Assembly: GCF_032598905.1 (NCBI RefSeq)
Contig: NZ_CP122458.1
Span: 7,093,001 to 7,157,000, forward strand
Direction: 5' to 3'
Source of the DNA: Streptomyces sp. 11x1
GTDB lineage: Bacteria > Actinomycetota > Actinomycetes > Streptomycetales > Streptomycetaceae
Length of the DNA stretch: 64,000 bases
Position numbers and translations under genes: made by a program. The notes below the pieces were generated by a model. The model saw only the letters and a list, made by a program, of their open reading frames with translations, was not told the origin of the DNA and searched no databases. This document shows positions 7,384-16,221 of the stretch, piece by piece (within the stretch, counting starts at the first letter, position 1; the number at the start of each line of letters is the position of its first letter).

Positions 7384-9324
7384 CTAGGCACCCCCCACCG
7401 CGGTCAACAACGCCAACGGCGCCGCCGCCGACCGCGCCTCCCGCACGCACGCGTGCGGGTACGGCACCGGCACCGGATGCGTCTCCCTCCCGTACCCGGC
7501 CAGTACCTCCGGCAGCCGATGCCCCGCGGCCGACGCCGCGTCCACCATGCCGGCGGCCACCGCCCGCGCCTCGTCGTGCAGCCCGTACCGCGCCAGACCC
7601 AAGGTGATCAGCGCGTTGTCGTGCGGCCAGACCGACCCCCGGTGGTACGACAGCGGGTGGTACGCCGGCTGCCCGGCGGCCAGCGTCCGCACGCCCCACC
7701 CGGAGAAGAAGTCCGGCTCCAGCAACCGCCGCCCGACCACCTTCCCGTACTCCTTGTCCAGCAGCCCCGACCACAGCAGGTGCCCCGCGTCCGAGGCGAG
7801 GGCGTCGACCTGCGCGCCCTCGCCGTCCAGCGCCAGCGCGGGGAACTCGTGCCCGGGCATCCAGAAGTCCCGCTGGAACCTGTCGCGCAGGTCACCCGCG
7901 GCCTGTTCCAGCAGCGCCGCGTACACCTCGTCCTCCCAGACCGTGCGGGCCAGCACGGCGGTGCGGCGCAGCGCGTCGTACGCGTAGCCCTGCGCGCCCG
8001 CCGCCATCACCGGCCCGCCGGCGGGCCGGCCGCCGTCGGCGGAGCAGATCGCGCCGGGGGAGTCCTTCCAGTTCTGGTTGGCGAGGCCGCCCTGGTCGGC
8101 GCGGTAGACGAGGTAGCCGCGCGAGGTGAGGCCGCCGTGGTCGAGCATCCAGCCGATCGCGGCCCGCGCGTGGCGTTCGAGACGGCGGGCCAGGGTGACG
8201 TCCCCGGTCTGCTCGACATACGTGCCGAGCAGCACGAGGAAGAGCGGGGTCGCATCCACCGAGCCGTAGTAACGGCCGTACGGGACCTGCCCGAAGTGTG
8301 CCAGCTCGCCGTGCCGCATCTCGTGCACGATCTTGCCGGGCTGGGCCACCGAGTCGACGCCGACCTCGGTCGCCTGGGCGGCGGCGAGCGCGAGCAGGGT
8401 GGCGGCCGCCGGCTCCGGTCGGTAGGGGAGCGTGAAGAGGGAGGTCAGCAGGGCGTCCCGGCCGAGGAGGGTGAGGAACCAGGGCGCCCCGGCGGCGGGC
8501 ACCCGCAGGGTCTCCCCGTCCGGGCCGGTCGCCGGGACCTGGAGCGCGGCGAGATCGGCGAGACCGCGCTCGCACGCGGCGGCCAGCTCCGGCCAACCCG
8601 TGGGGAAGGCCACGCCCTCCACGAACTCGTCCTCCAGACCGCGGAGTTGTTCGTGCACGGCGGAAGGGGAGCTCGGCACCCGCAGGGCCCGGCGGTCACC
8701 GTGGGTCCGCGCCATCACTCGGCAGGTCAGCTCCGCCGAGCCGTGCGGCGCGACATCGAGGGCCCAGACGAGGCGCCGCGCCCCCGTCCCGGTCTCCTCC
8801 ACAGCGTCCGGCGCGGGCTCGGTCGTCACCGTCGTGCAGGACCGCCACTCGCCGCGCCGGTAGCTGAACTCCACCCCGTCGTCCAGGACTTCGCGCCTGC
8901 GGACGACACCGATCTTGGCGTACGTACGGAAGTCGGAGCGCAGCTCGAACTGGTCGGTGAAGTCGGCGTCGACGGTGATCGCGATCCGGACGGTCGTCGC
9001 CACCGGCCGGTTGCTGGTGATGTGCAGCGTCTCCACGAACGCGCTGTCGGAGATGGCCTGTTCACGGAAGAGCGTGTACGCGGGCGGCTCCCGGCGCCCG
9101 CCCCGGGGCACGAGCACACAGCGGGCGACGTCACCGTCCGCGACGGGTGCGAGCGTCTCGGGAACCGCGCCGTCGACGGTCAGCTGCCACCTGCTGAGAT
9201 GCCGGGCGTCCCGGACGAACAGCCCGTCCGGTGAACTGCCGCCCCGCACCCCGCTGATGTCGCCGCCGTCGCCCACGGCGGCGAACGTCCCGCCGCGCAC
9301 GAGCAGGTGATGCCGGTCCGTCAT
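7384..9324 (-). CDS. Glycogen-debranching-type protein (amylo-alpha-1,6-glucosidase-like)
   Basis: The 646-residue protein starts with a GDE_N_bis-type domain (about 5-200), recognisable by LFVRDARHLSRWQLTVDG and FVETLHITSNRP. It continues as an (alpha/alpha)6 toroid with PWFLTLLGRDALLTSLFTLP, NQNWKDSPGAI and HPLSYHRGSVWPHDNALI. These match GH15/GH63-like hydrolases that trim alpha-glucans or trehalose-type sugars. The start ATG overlaps the stop of the upstream hydrolase gene (TGA/ATG at 9321-9324), so the two are translationally coupled. The exact substrate is unknown. Confidence 0.85.
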   Translation of the reverse strand: MTDRHHLLVRGGTFAAVGDGGDISGVRGGSSPDGLFVRDARHLSRWQLTVDGAVPETLAPVADGDVARCVLVPRGGRREPPAYTLFREQAISDSAFVETLHITSNRPVATTVRIAITVDADFTDQFELRSDFRTYAKIGVVRRREVLDDGVEFSYRRGEWRSCTTVTTEPAPDAVEETGTGARRLVWALDVAPHGSAELTCRVMARTHGDRRALRVPSSPSAVHEQLRGLEDEFVEGVAFPTGWPELAAACERGLADLAALQVPATGPDGETLRVPAAGAPWFLTLLGRDALLTSLFTLPYRPEPAAATLLALAAAQATEVGVDSVAQPGKIVHEMRHGELAHFGQVPYGRYYGSVDATPLFLVLLGTYVEQTGDVTLARRLERHARAAIGWMLDHGGLTSRGYLVYRADQGGLANQNWKDSPGAICSADGGRPAGGPVMAAGAQGYAYDALRRTAVLARTVWEDEVYAALLEQAAGDLRDRFQRDFWMPGHEFPALALDGEGAQVDALASDAGHLLWSGLLDKEYGKVVGRRLLEPDFFSGWGVRTLAAGQPAYHPLSYHRGSVWPHDNALITLGLARYGLHDEARAVAAGMVDAASAAGHRLPEVLAGYGRETHPVPVPYPHACVREARSAAAPLALLTAVGGA

Positions 9325-10904
9325 CCCCGTTCCCCTCCCTGGTCACTCATACCGAACTTGGTCTCGTCCCTGCCGAACCCGGCCCCGCCCGTGCCGGACT
9401 CCACCTCGTCCCTGCCGAATCCCGCTTCGTCGGTGGCGTGGTGCCGTGCGTGGTGCCGTTCCCGGGCGCGCTGCCGCTCGCGGGCGGGCGGCCGGCCGTG
9501 GTCGTCCCGGTGCAGCAGGTCGAGGGTGAGCGCGGCCGTCCAGCCGAAGCCGGCCGCTCCGCACGCCTCGCCGGTGTACGGGTCGACGTACTCGGCGAAC
9601 CCGGACGCCACCGCCGTCTCCAGCAGCGCCGTCCGTAGCGCGTCGGCCCGCCCCCGCTCCCCGTGCAGCCTGAGTCCCCGTTCCAGCATCCAGTTGGTGT
9701 TGAACCAGGCGGGCCCGCGCCAGTAGCGGTGCGGATCGAAGGCCTCGCCGGTCAGGTCGTACGACGGCACCAGCAGAGTGGTGTCGCCGAGCCCGAAGTG
9801 CGGGCCGTGCATCGTGCGGACGAGGGTGGCGGCGATGTCCCGGGGGAGACCCGGGAGCAGCAGCGGGACGAGGCCGGAGACGCCGCGCTCGGGGATGAGG
9901 ACGCCGGTGGTGACGTCGCGGCAGAGGAACATGCCCTCCGCCGGGTCCCACAGCCGCTCCACCAGGGCCGCCGTCAGCCGTTCGGCGCGCGTGTGCCGGG
10001 CCGTCCCCGACGCGCCCAACTCCTTCGCGATCCGGGCGAGGGCGTGCTCGGAGGCGATGAGCAGCGCGTTGAACGCCGGGTCCTCGACGGCGAACTCCGC
10101 CTCCCCGGCCCCGCTCCTGCCCCCGGGCCGCTCACCCACCCGGTCCCGGTACCCCGCGTCCCGGTAGTCCGCCGCCAGCCGCACGTACCGCCCGTAGTCC
10201 AGATCCGTCGGCCGGTCCTCGGCCGCGCCGTGGTCGAGGTCGGCTCGGCGGAAGGAGCGGGCGGGGGCCGGGGTGATCCGGGCGAGGGGCGCGTCCCAGG
10301 CGGGGCTGTTGTCCATGCCCTGCTCCCAGGGGTGGACGACCGAGGCCAGCCCGCCGCCGCCCAGGTCACGGCGGTCCAGCAGATAGCGGTGCCAGGCGGC
10401 AAGCCCCGGATAGACCCGCTCCAGGAAGCCGCGCGCCCTGGACAGCTCCGGGTCGGCCCGGTGCACCAGCCATGCCGCCAGCGCGTGCACCGGCGGCTGC
10501 ACGATGCCCGAGGTCTCGGTGGTGCGTGGGGCGCCGGCGGCGCGTCCCGCGGTCGAGGAGCGCCAGAAGTCGGGGCTCGGGAAGTACGCGTCCAGCGGCA
10601 CCGAGGGGTTGAAGACGATGTGCGGGATCCGTCCGTCCCCCCACCGCGCGGCGAGCAGCGTCTCCAATTCGGTCTGCGCCCGCAGGGGCGAGACATGCCG
10701 CAGGCCGATCGCGATGAACGCCGAGTCCCAGGACCACTGGTGCGGATACAGCGTGCGTGACGGCACGGTGGACCGCCCGGTCCAGTTGGCCGCCAGCACC
10801 TCGGCCGCCGCGCGGTGCGGCGAACCGGGCGGATCGTATACGTAGTCCCGGACACGGGTTGTCGTGCCTGGTCGACGGGCGGTGAGCTGGGTAGTGCGGT
10901 CCAC
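9321..10904 (-). CDS. GH63/MGH1-like glycoside hydrolase
   Basis: The 527-residue protein opens with LYPHQWSWDSAFIAIGLRH, the typical start of the mannosylglycerate/glucosylglycerate hydrolase-like (alpha/alpha)6 domain. It later shows LVPSYDLTGEAFDPHRYWRG and PAWFNTNWMLERGL, which line the active-site cleft in this family. The last 45 residues are a low-complexity tail with the repeat GFGRDE...GFGRDE that is unlikely to be part of the fold. It is the first gene of the operon with the debranching-type protein, divergent from a ROK regulator. Confidence 0.85.
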   Translation of the reverse strand: MDRTTQLTARRPGTTTRVRDYVYDPPGSPHRAAAEVLAANWTGRSTVPSRTLYPHQWSWDSAFIAIGLRHVSPLRAQTELETLLAARWGDGRIPHIVFNPSVPLDAYFPSPDFWRSSTAGRAAGAPRTTETSGIVQPPVHALAAWLVHRADPELSRARGFLERVYPGLAAWHRYLLDRRDLGGGGLASVVHPWEQGMDNSPAWDAPLARITPAPARSFRRADLDHGAAEDRPTDLDYGRYVRLAADYRDAGYRDRVGERPGGRSGAGEAEFAVEDPAFNALLIASEHALARIAKELGASGTARHTRAERLTAALVERLWDPAEGMFLCRDVTTGVLIPERGVSGLVPLLLPGLPRDIAATLVRTMHGPHFGLGDTTLLVPSYDLTGEAFDPHRYWRGPAWFNTNWMLERGLRLHGERGRADALRTALLETAVASGFAEYVDPYTGEACGAAGFGWTAALTLDLLHRDDHGRPPARERQRARERHHARHHATDEAGFGRDEVESGTGGAGFGRDETKFGMSDQGGERG

Positions 10905-11085
10905 GCAGGGCTCCCTGAGGACAAGGTGCCGACCGGTTCGGCAGTAGCTACCGTAGGGTTACGTCTACTTAACACGCAAAACTCAATATGTAATGCAGAG
11001 TTGGTGAGCGCAAGAGGGTGCGGGGGAACGAATTCCCATGGGGCCGCGACAATGGCGGCATCGAGGACGACATGAGCGAAGGGCC
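10905..11085. promoter_or_regulatory. Divergent promoter region of the GH operon and the ROK regulator
   Basis: The 180-bp gap has a locally A+T-rich stretch (10960-11002) unlike its surroundings, containing TTAACACGCAAAACTCAATA and an imperfect dyad AACTC (10980-10984) / GAGTT (10998-11002). ROK repressors often bind A+T-rich dyads between divergent genes, so this is the likely operator (inference). Confidence 0.5.
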
Positions 11086-12291
11086 GTGAAGGTGGGCAGT
11101 CACGCCGGGGCAGGAGATCTGCTGGAGCTGGTCCGCAGCGGCCGGGCCACCACCCGGGGCGCGCTCCAGCAGGCCACGGGCCTCTCCCGGGCGACCGTCG
11201 GCCAGCGCCTGGACCGGCTCTTCCGCGCGGGCTGGCTGCGCGAGGGCGCCGGCGGCCCCGTCGGCTCGCCGCTCGGCGGCCGCCCCTCCATCACCCTGGA
11301 GTTCGACGACGAGCACGCGGTCGTCCTCGCCGCCGACCTCGACACCCGCCACGCCCGCGCCGCCGTGCTCTCCCTGACCGGCGAGATCCAGGCCGAGCAC
11401 GCCGGCGTCCTGCTCATCGAGGAGGGCCCCGACGCCGTCCTGGACGAACTCGGGCGCTGGTTCGCCGAGTTGCTGGAGAAGGCGGGCCGCCCAGCCGCCG
11501 CCGTCTGCGGGATCGGCCTCGCGGTCCCCGGCCCGGTCGACATCGACACCGGCCGTGTGGTGCAGCCGCCGATCATGCCCGGCTGGGACGGCTACGACAT
11601 ACGAGGCCGCCTGGCCCGCGCCTTTACCGACCACGCGAGCGGCCCCGCGGGGACACCGGTCCTCGTCGACAACGACGCCAACCTCATGGCATACGGGGAA
11701 CAGCGCGCGGGATACGCCGACTGCACGGCGTTCGCGCTGGTCAAGGTCTCCACGGGTATCGGCGCCGGGGTCGTGGTCGGCGGCTCGATATTCCGGGGCG
11801 TGGACGGCGGTGCCGGGGACATCGGCCACATCCGGGTCCCGCAGGGCGCGGAGGCGTTGTGCAAGTGCGGCTCGTACGGCTGTCTGGCGGCGGTCGCGAG
11901 CGGCGGCGCCGTGGCCCGACGACTGGCGGAGGCGGGGGTTCCGGCGGCCTCCGGCTCAGATGTGCGGGATCTGCTGGTCGCCGGCCACCCGGGGGCGACG
12001 GCCCTCGCGCGGGAGGCGGGCCGGGCCGTCGGGGACGTCCTGGCGACGGTCGTGACCCTGCTGAACCCCGGCGTCCTGATGATCGCCGGCGATTTGGCCG
12101 GAACCCCCTTCCTCACGGGCGTCCGCGAACTGCTCTACCAGCGCGCACTGCCCCGCTCCACGGCCCACCTGGACGTGGTGACCTCGAAGCTCGGGGAGCG
12201 GGCGGGGCTGGTGGGGGCGGGTGCGCTGGTCGTCGAGCACCTCTACGCGCCGGAGCGGGCCGAGCAGCGGTTGGTGGCGCTCGGGGTGTGA
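11086..12291 (+). CDS. ROK family transcriptional regulator
   Basis: A winged-helix DNA-binding domain (about 10-65, with TTRGALQQATGLSRATVGQR) is fused to a ROK sugar-kinase-like domain. The latter shows the ATP/sugar loop VLAADLDTRHARAAV, VLVDNDANLMAYGE, and the zinc-type motif CKCGSYGCLAAVASGGA. It probably senses a sugar released or used by the divergent glycosidase operon and controls it (inference). GTG 11086 and GTG 11092 are both possible starts; GAAGG at 11079-11083 is better spaced for 11092. Confidence 0.9.
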   Translation: MKVGSHAGAGDLLELVRSGRATTRGALQQATGLSRATVGQRLDRLFRAGWLREGAGGPVGSPLGGRPSITLEFDDEHAVVLAADLDTRHARAAVLSLTGEIQAEHAGVLLIEEGPDAVLDELGRWFAELLEKAGRPAAAVCGIGLAVPGPVDIDTGRVVQPPIMPGWDGYDIRGRLARAFTDHASGPAGTPVLVDNDANLMAYGEQRAGYADCTAFALVKVSTGIGAGVVVGGSIFRGVDGGAGDIGHIRVPQGAEALCKCGSYGCLAAVASGGAVARRLAEAGVPAASGSDVRDLLVAGHPGATALAREAGRAVGDVLATVVTLLNPGVLMIAGDLAGTPFLTGVRELLYQRALPRSTAHLDVVTSKLGERAGLVGAGALVVEHLYAPERAEQRLVALGV

Positions 12292-12380
12292 CGGGGGCGT
12301 TTCCGTCCCGTGGAGCGGTCCGCATGGTGAAATCGGGCTCCCTCGAACTGCGTGATTCTCGCCACCCCTGATAGGGGTTC

Positions 12381-12394
12381 CGCTCAGATGAGCG
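12381..12394. promoter_or_regulatory. Palindrome CGCTCA-N2-TGAGCG, first copy
   Basis: A perfect 6-bp dyad followed by AAT, repeated 101 bp downstream (12482-12495) in the same orientation with the same flanking CGAA. Both lie in the 406-bp gap upstream of ppdK, making them candidate operator sites for an unidentified regulator. Confidence 0.5.
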
Positions 12395-12418
12395 AATCAT
12401 GGGCGGCTCTGCGACTTC

Positions 12419-12445
12419 AAAGGGTGGCACTGGGTGCCACCCTTT
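12419..12445 (+). terminator. Hairpin terminator after the ROK gene
   Basis: AAAGGGTGGCAC and GTGCCACCCTTT are perfect 12-bp arms around a TGG loop. It ends the ROK transcript or insulates ppdK; because the stem is symmetric with A3/T3 ends, it could act in both directions. Confidence 0.75.
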
Positions 12446-12481
12446 GATCGTTCATCGAGCGAACTCAGGCGTGTCGATAGC

Positions 12482-12495
12482 CGCTCATGTGAGCG
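12482..12495. promoter_or_regulatory. Palindrome CGCTCA-N2-TGAGCG, second copy
   Basis: This is the second copy of the dyad at 12381-12394; a related half-site GAGCGAACTCA lies between them near 12457. Apart from these and the terminator, the gap 12292-12697 holds no recognisable coding sequence. Confidence 0.5.
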
Positions 12496-12697
12496 AAATG
12501 AGGTGCGGGTGGGGCTTGCCCCCTTCAAGAGGTGAACACATTCCGGCCGTCTTCCTTGCCAAGCTTTGACTTTCGATCTCTTGGCGGACGGGTGGTTACA
12601 GGCGCATGACGCGCAAGTGGACGTACCCAGGTGCCTTCGATCTGGGTATGTTCCTGGCCGTCAGGGCAGCCACCGCGTCCTCAAGGAGTTGGGACCT

Positions 12698-15445
12698 GTG
12701 TCGGAAAACAAAGATCCCCACGTAGGCCACGTAGCTCAGAGCGTTGAGGGCGTGAAGTTTGTTTATGACTTCACCGAAGGCAACAAGGACCTCAAGGACC
12801 TCCTCGGTGGCAAGGGCGCGAACCTCGCCGAGATGACCAACCTCGGGCTCCCCGTGCCTCCCGGCTTCACCATCACCACCGAGGCCTGCAAGGTCTACCT
12901 CGACAGCGGCGACGAGCCCGCGGCGCTCCGTGACGAGGTCACCGCCCATCTCGTCGCCCTCGAAGAGAAGATGGGCAAGAAGCTCGGCCAGGCCGACGAC
13001 CCGCTCCTCGTCTCGGTTCGCTCCGGCGCGAAGTTCTCGATGCCGGGCATGATGGACACCGTTCTGAACATTGGATTGTCAGATAAGTCGGTCCAGGGCT
13101 TGGCCAAGCAGGCCGGCGACGACCGCTTCGCCTGGGACTCCTACCGCCGCCTCATCCAGATGTTCGGCAAGACGGTCCTCGGCGTCGACGGCGACCTCTT
13201 CGAGGAGGCGCTGGAGGCGGCCAAGGCGGCCAAGAAGGTCGTCGTCGACACCGAGCTGGAGGCGGCCGACCTCAAGAAGCTCGTCACCAAGTTCAAGAAG
13301 ATCGTCAAGACCGAGGCCGGCCGGGACTTCCCCCAGGACCCGCGCGAGCAGATGGATCTCGCCATCAAGGCCGTCTTCGACTCCTGGAACGGTGACCGCG
13401 CCAAGCTCTACCGCCGCCAGGAGCGCATCCCCGGCGACCTCGGCACGGCGGTCAACGTCTGTTCCATGGTCTTCGGCAACCTGGGCCCCGACTCCGGCAC
13501 CGGCGTCGCCTTCACCCGCGACCCCGCCTCCGGCCACCAGGGCGTCTACGGCGACTACCTGCAGAACGCCCAGGGCGAGGACGTGGTCGCGGGCATCCGC
13601 AACACCGTCCCCCTGGCCGAGCTGGAGTCGATCGACAAGAAGTCGTACGACCAGCTGATGCAGATCATGGAGACCCTGGAGAACCACTACAAGGATCTCT
13701 GCGACATCGAGTTCACCATCGAGCGCGGCCAGCTGTGGATGCTGCAGACCCGCGTCGGCAAGCGCACCGCGGGCGCGGCCTTCCGCATCGCGACCCAGCT
13801 GGTGGACCAGGGCCTCATCGACGAGGCGGAGGCCCTCCAGCGGGTCACCGGCGCCCAGCTCGCGCAGCTGATGTTCCCCCGCTTCGACGAGGACGCGAAG
13901 GTCGCCCAGGTCGGCCGCGGCATCGCCGCCTCCCCGGGCGCGGCGGTCGGCAAGGCGGTCTTCGACTCGTACACGGCCGTGAAGTGGTCGCGCTCGGGCG
14001 AGAAGGTCATCCTGGTCCGCCGCGAGACCAACCCCGACGACCTCGACGGCATGATCGCGGCCGAGGGCATCCTGACCTCGCGCGGCGGCAAGACCTCCCA
14101 CGCGGCCGTGGTCGCGCGCGGCATGGGCAAGACCTGCGTGTGCGGCGCGGAGGAACTGGAAGTCGACACCAAGCGCCGCCGCATGACGATCCCCGGCGGT
14201 CATGTGGTGGAGGAGGGTGACCTCATCTCCATCGACGGTTCGAGCGGCAAGGTGTACCTGGGCGAGGTGCCCGTGGTCCCCTCTCCGGTCGTGGAGTACT
14301 TCGAGGGCCGGATGCACGCCGGCGCCAACGACGCCGACGAACTGGTCGAGGCCGTCCACCGGATCATGGCCTTCGCCGACCGCAAGCGCCGGCTCCGCGT
14401 CCGCGCAAACGCCGACAACGCCGAGGACGCGCTGCGCGCCCGCCGCTTCGGCGCACAGGGCATCGGCCTGTGCCGTACGGAGCACATGTTCCTCGGCGAC
14501 CGCCGCGAGCTGGTCGAGCGCCTGATCCTGGCCGACACGGAGGCGGAGCGCGAGGAGTCCCTGAAGGCCCTGCTCCCGCTGCAGAAGCAGGACTTCGTCG
14601 AACTCTTCTCCGCGATGGACGGCCTCCCGGTCACGGTCCGTCTGCTGGACCCGCCGCTGCACGAGTTCCTCCCCGACATCACGGAACTGTCGGTCCGCGT
14701 GGCCCTCGCGGAGTCCCGCCAGGAGCCGCACGAGAACGAGTTGCGGTTGTTGCAGGCAGTGCATCGCCTGCACGAGCAGAACCCGATGCTGGGCCTGCGG
14801 GGTGTACGCCTCGGCCTGGTCATCCCCGGCCTGTTCACGATGCAGGTCCGTGCCATCGCGGAGGCGGCCGCCGAGCGCAAGAACGCGAAGGGCGACCCGC
14901 GCGCCGAGATCATGATCCCGCTCGTGGGCACGGTCCAGGAGCTGGAGATCGTCCGCGAGGAGGCGGACGCGGTGATCGCGGAGGTCGAGGCGGCGACGGG
15001 CGTGACGCTGAAGCTGTCGATCGGCACGATGATCGAACTGCCGCGGGCCGCGCTGACCGCCGGTCAGATCGCGGAGGCGGCGGAGTTCTTCTCCTTCGGC
15101 ACGAACGACCTGACGCAGACGGTGTGGGGCTTCAGCCGCGACGACGTCGAGGCGTCCTTCTTCACCGCGTACCTGGAGAAGGGCATCTTCGGGGTGTCGC
15201 CGTTCGAGACGATCGACAAGGACGGCGTGGGCTCCCTGGTGAAGCTGGCGGCGGAGGCGGGCCGTGCGACCCGCCCCGACCTCAAGCTCGGCGTCTGCGG
15301 TGAGCACGGCGGTGACCCGGAGTCCGTCCACTTCTTCCACGAGGTCGGACTCGACTACGTCTCCTGCTCCCCGTTCCGCATTCCCGTGGCTCGCCTGGAG
15401 GCGGGGCGGGCTGCGTCGCAGTCGACGGGGAGTGACCACCGGTAG
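12698..15445 (+). CDS. ppdK: Pyruvate, phosphate dikinase
   Basis: At 915 residues this is full length. It has an N-terminal ATP-grasp domain (KDLLGGKGANLAEMTNLGLP through LGPDSGTGVAFTRDP), a central swivelling phosphohistidine domain with the catalytic His in GGKTSHAAVVARGMGKTCV, and a C-terminal PEP/pyruvate TIM barrel ending CGEHGGDPESVHF with the catalytic Cys. It interconverts pyruvate, ATP and Pi with PEP, AMP and PPi in the cytosol. The GTG start at 12698 is preceded by AGGAG at 12683-12687; upstream in-frame sequence has no conserved residues. Confidence 0.96.
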   Translation: MSENKDPHVGHVAQSVEGVKFVYDFTEGNKDLKDLLGGKGANLAEMTNLGLPVPPGFTITTEACKVYLDSGDEPAALRDEVTAHLVALEEKMGKKLGQADDPLLVSVRSGAKFSMPGMMDTVLNIGLSDKSVQGLAKQAGDDRFAWDSYRRLIQMFGKTVLGVDGDLFEEALEAAKAAKKVVVDTELEAADLKKLVTKFKKIVKTEAGRDFPQDPREQMDLAIKAVFDSWNGDRAKLYRRQERIPGDLGTAVNVCSMVFGNLGPDSGTGVAFTRDPASGHQGVYGDYLQNAQGEDVVAGIRNTVPLAELESIDKKSYDQLMQIMETLENHYKDLCDIEFTIERGQLWMLQTRVGKRTAGAAFRIATQLVDQGLIDEAEALQRVTGAQLAQLMFPRFDEDAKVAQVGRGIAASPGAAVGKAVFDSYTAVKWSRSGEKVILVRRETNPDDLDGMIAAEGILTSRGGKTSHAAVVARGMGKTCVCGAEELEVDTKRRRMTIPGGHVVEEGDLISIDGSSGKVYLGEVPVVPSPVVEYFEGRMHAGANDADELVEAVHRIMAFADRKRRLRVRANADNAEDALRARRFGAQGIGLCRTEHMFLGDRRELVERLILADTEAEREESLKALLPLQKQDFVELFSAMDGLPVTVRLLDPPLHEFLPDITELSVRVALAESRQEPHENELRLLQAVHRLHEQNPMLGLRGVRLGLVIPGLFTMQVRAIAEAAAERKNAKGDPRAEIMIPLVGTVQELEIVREEADAVIAEVEAATGVTLKLSIGTMIELPRAALTAGQIAEAAEFFSFGTNDLTQTVWGFSRDDVEASFFTAYLEKGIFGVSPFETIDKDGVGSLVKLAAEAGRATRPDLKLGVCGEHGGDPESVHFFHEVGLDYVSCSPFRIPVARLEAGRAASQSTGSDHR

Positions 15446-15536
15446 CCTCCGGCGGCCACGCCGCGTCCCGGCCCCGGAACCGCCGCTTGTCCCCGACCGA
15501 CCCTCACCGATGGGCGGCGGTTCCGGCCCACGAAAC

Positions 15537-15577
15537 AGAAGGCGGCACCCCGTGCGGGGGGTGCCGCCTTCTGGGTT
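15537..15577 (+). terminator. Strong intrinsic terminator of ppdK
   Basis: AGAAGGCGGCACCCC (15537-15551) pairs perfectly with 15558-15572 over 15 bp around a 6-nt loop, followed by GGGTTTT. This is a classic rho-independent terminator. Confidence 0.9.
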
Positions 15578-15731
15578 TTGGGCGGGTTGTGCACCCTTCG
15601 GTGCCTCTTGTGCTTCAAGATCATCTGATTCGGTGGTGGTTGAGTAGATCGATCGTTTCTGTGTGAAGTCGGAGCGTTACATTCCGTGATGAGCGGTGGC
15701 GGCTGAGCTACTGATGATCACGGAGGTGCGT

Positions 15732-16151
15732 ATGAAGAAGGCAATGGCCGGGGTGGTGGCGGCCGGGTTGATCCTCACGGGCGCGGGCGCTGCGCTGGCG
15801 GCCCAGAAGGGGACGATCCCGATGCTCAGGTCGACTGGCGTCCAATTCGCCAAGGGAACGTACAAGTTCAATCCCCCTGGTACTGATCACGGTTCCTTTG
15901 AGTGGACCGGCGGCCTCAAGGACGCGGCACCGGAAGACGGCCACAACGTGTATGTGCAGGTCCGTGTCGAAGGCCACGGCTGGGCCCGGTACTACGGACG
16001 GCAGGGGGCCACGGTGGAGATGCGTCATTCCGACTGGAGCGGCGCGCAGCAATACACGGAAGACGCGAAACTCCGGGTGTGCCGGGACCGAGGGTCCCTG
16101 CGGCCGGACAACTGCACACCCACCCGCAGCTTCTCGTACACGCGTCGCTGA
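15732..16151 (+). CDS. Small secreted protein of unknown function
   Basis: The 139-residue protein has a Sec signal peptide (MKKAMAGVVAAGLILTGAGA, cleavage near ALA-AQK). The mature domain is strand-rich and has two cysteines (CRDRGSLRPDNC) that could form a disulphide. GGAGG at 15722-15726 fits the ATG at 15732. A terminator hairpin follows. Codon bias is weaker than in neighbouring genes, with more A/T third positions, as in the ABC locus beside it; the pair may have been acquired together. No family is recognised. Confidence 0.75.
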   Translation: MKKAMAGVVAAGLILTGAGAALAAQKGTIPMLRSTGVQFAKGTYKFNPPGTDHGSFEWTGGLKDAAPEDGHNVYVQVRVEGHGWARYYGRQGATVEMRHSDWSGAQQYTEDAKLRVCRDRGSLRPDNCTPTRSFSYTRR

Positions 16152-16168
16152 GTCCACCCGGCATGCAC

Positions 16169-16200
16169 AGCCCAGGCGTCCTCGCCTGGGCTCGTGCTCT
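16169..16200 (+). terminator. Hairpin after the small secreted protein gene
   Basis: AGCCCAGGCG (16169-16178) and CGCCTGGGCT (16183-16192) form a 10-bp stem with a 4-nt loop, extended by GCAC/GTGC. It is followed by CTCTTCTTTG, so it is a plausible intrinsic terminator before the ABC ATPase start at 16222. Confidence 0.7.
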
Positions 16201-16221
16201 TCTTTGGGGATCGAGATCAAG

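Noticed and set aside
12566..12598. TTGACT-containing promoter for ppdK
   Set aside because: TTGACT at 12566-12571 has no -10 box at acceptable spacing; the nearest candidate is 21 bp away.
13079..15439. A 786-codon open frame antisense to ppdK
   Set aside because: It is a by-product of G+C-rich third positions in ppdK; its sequence is low-complexity Arg/Val/Asp-rich with no domain, while the sense frame is a complete dikinase.
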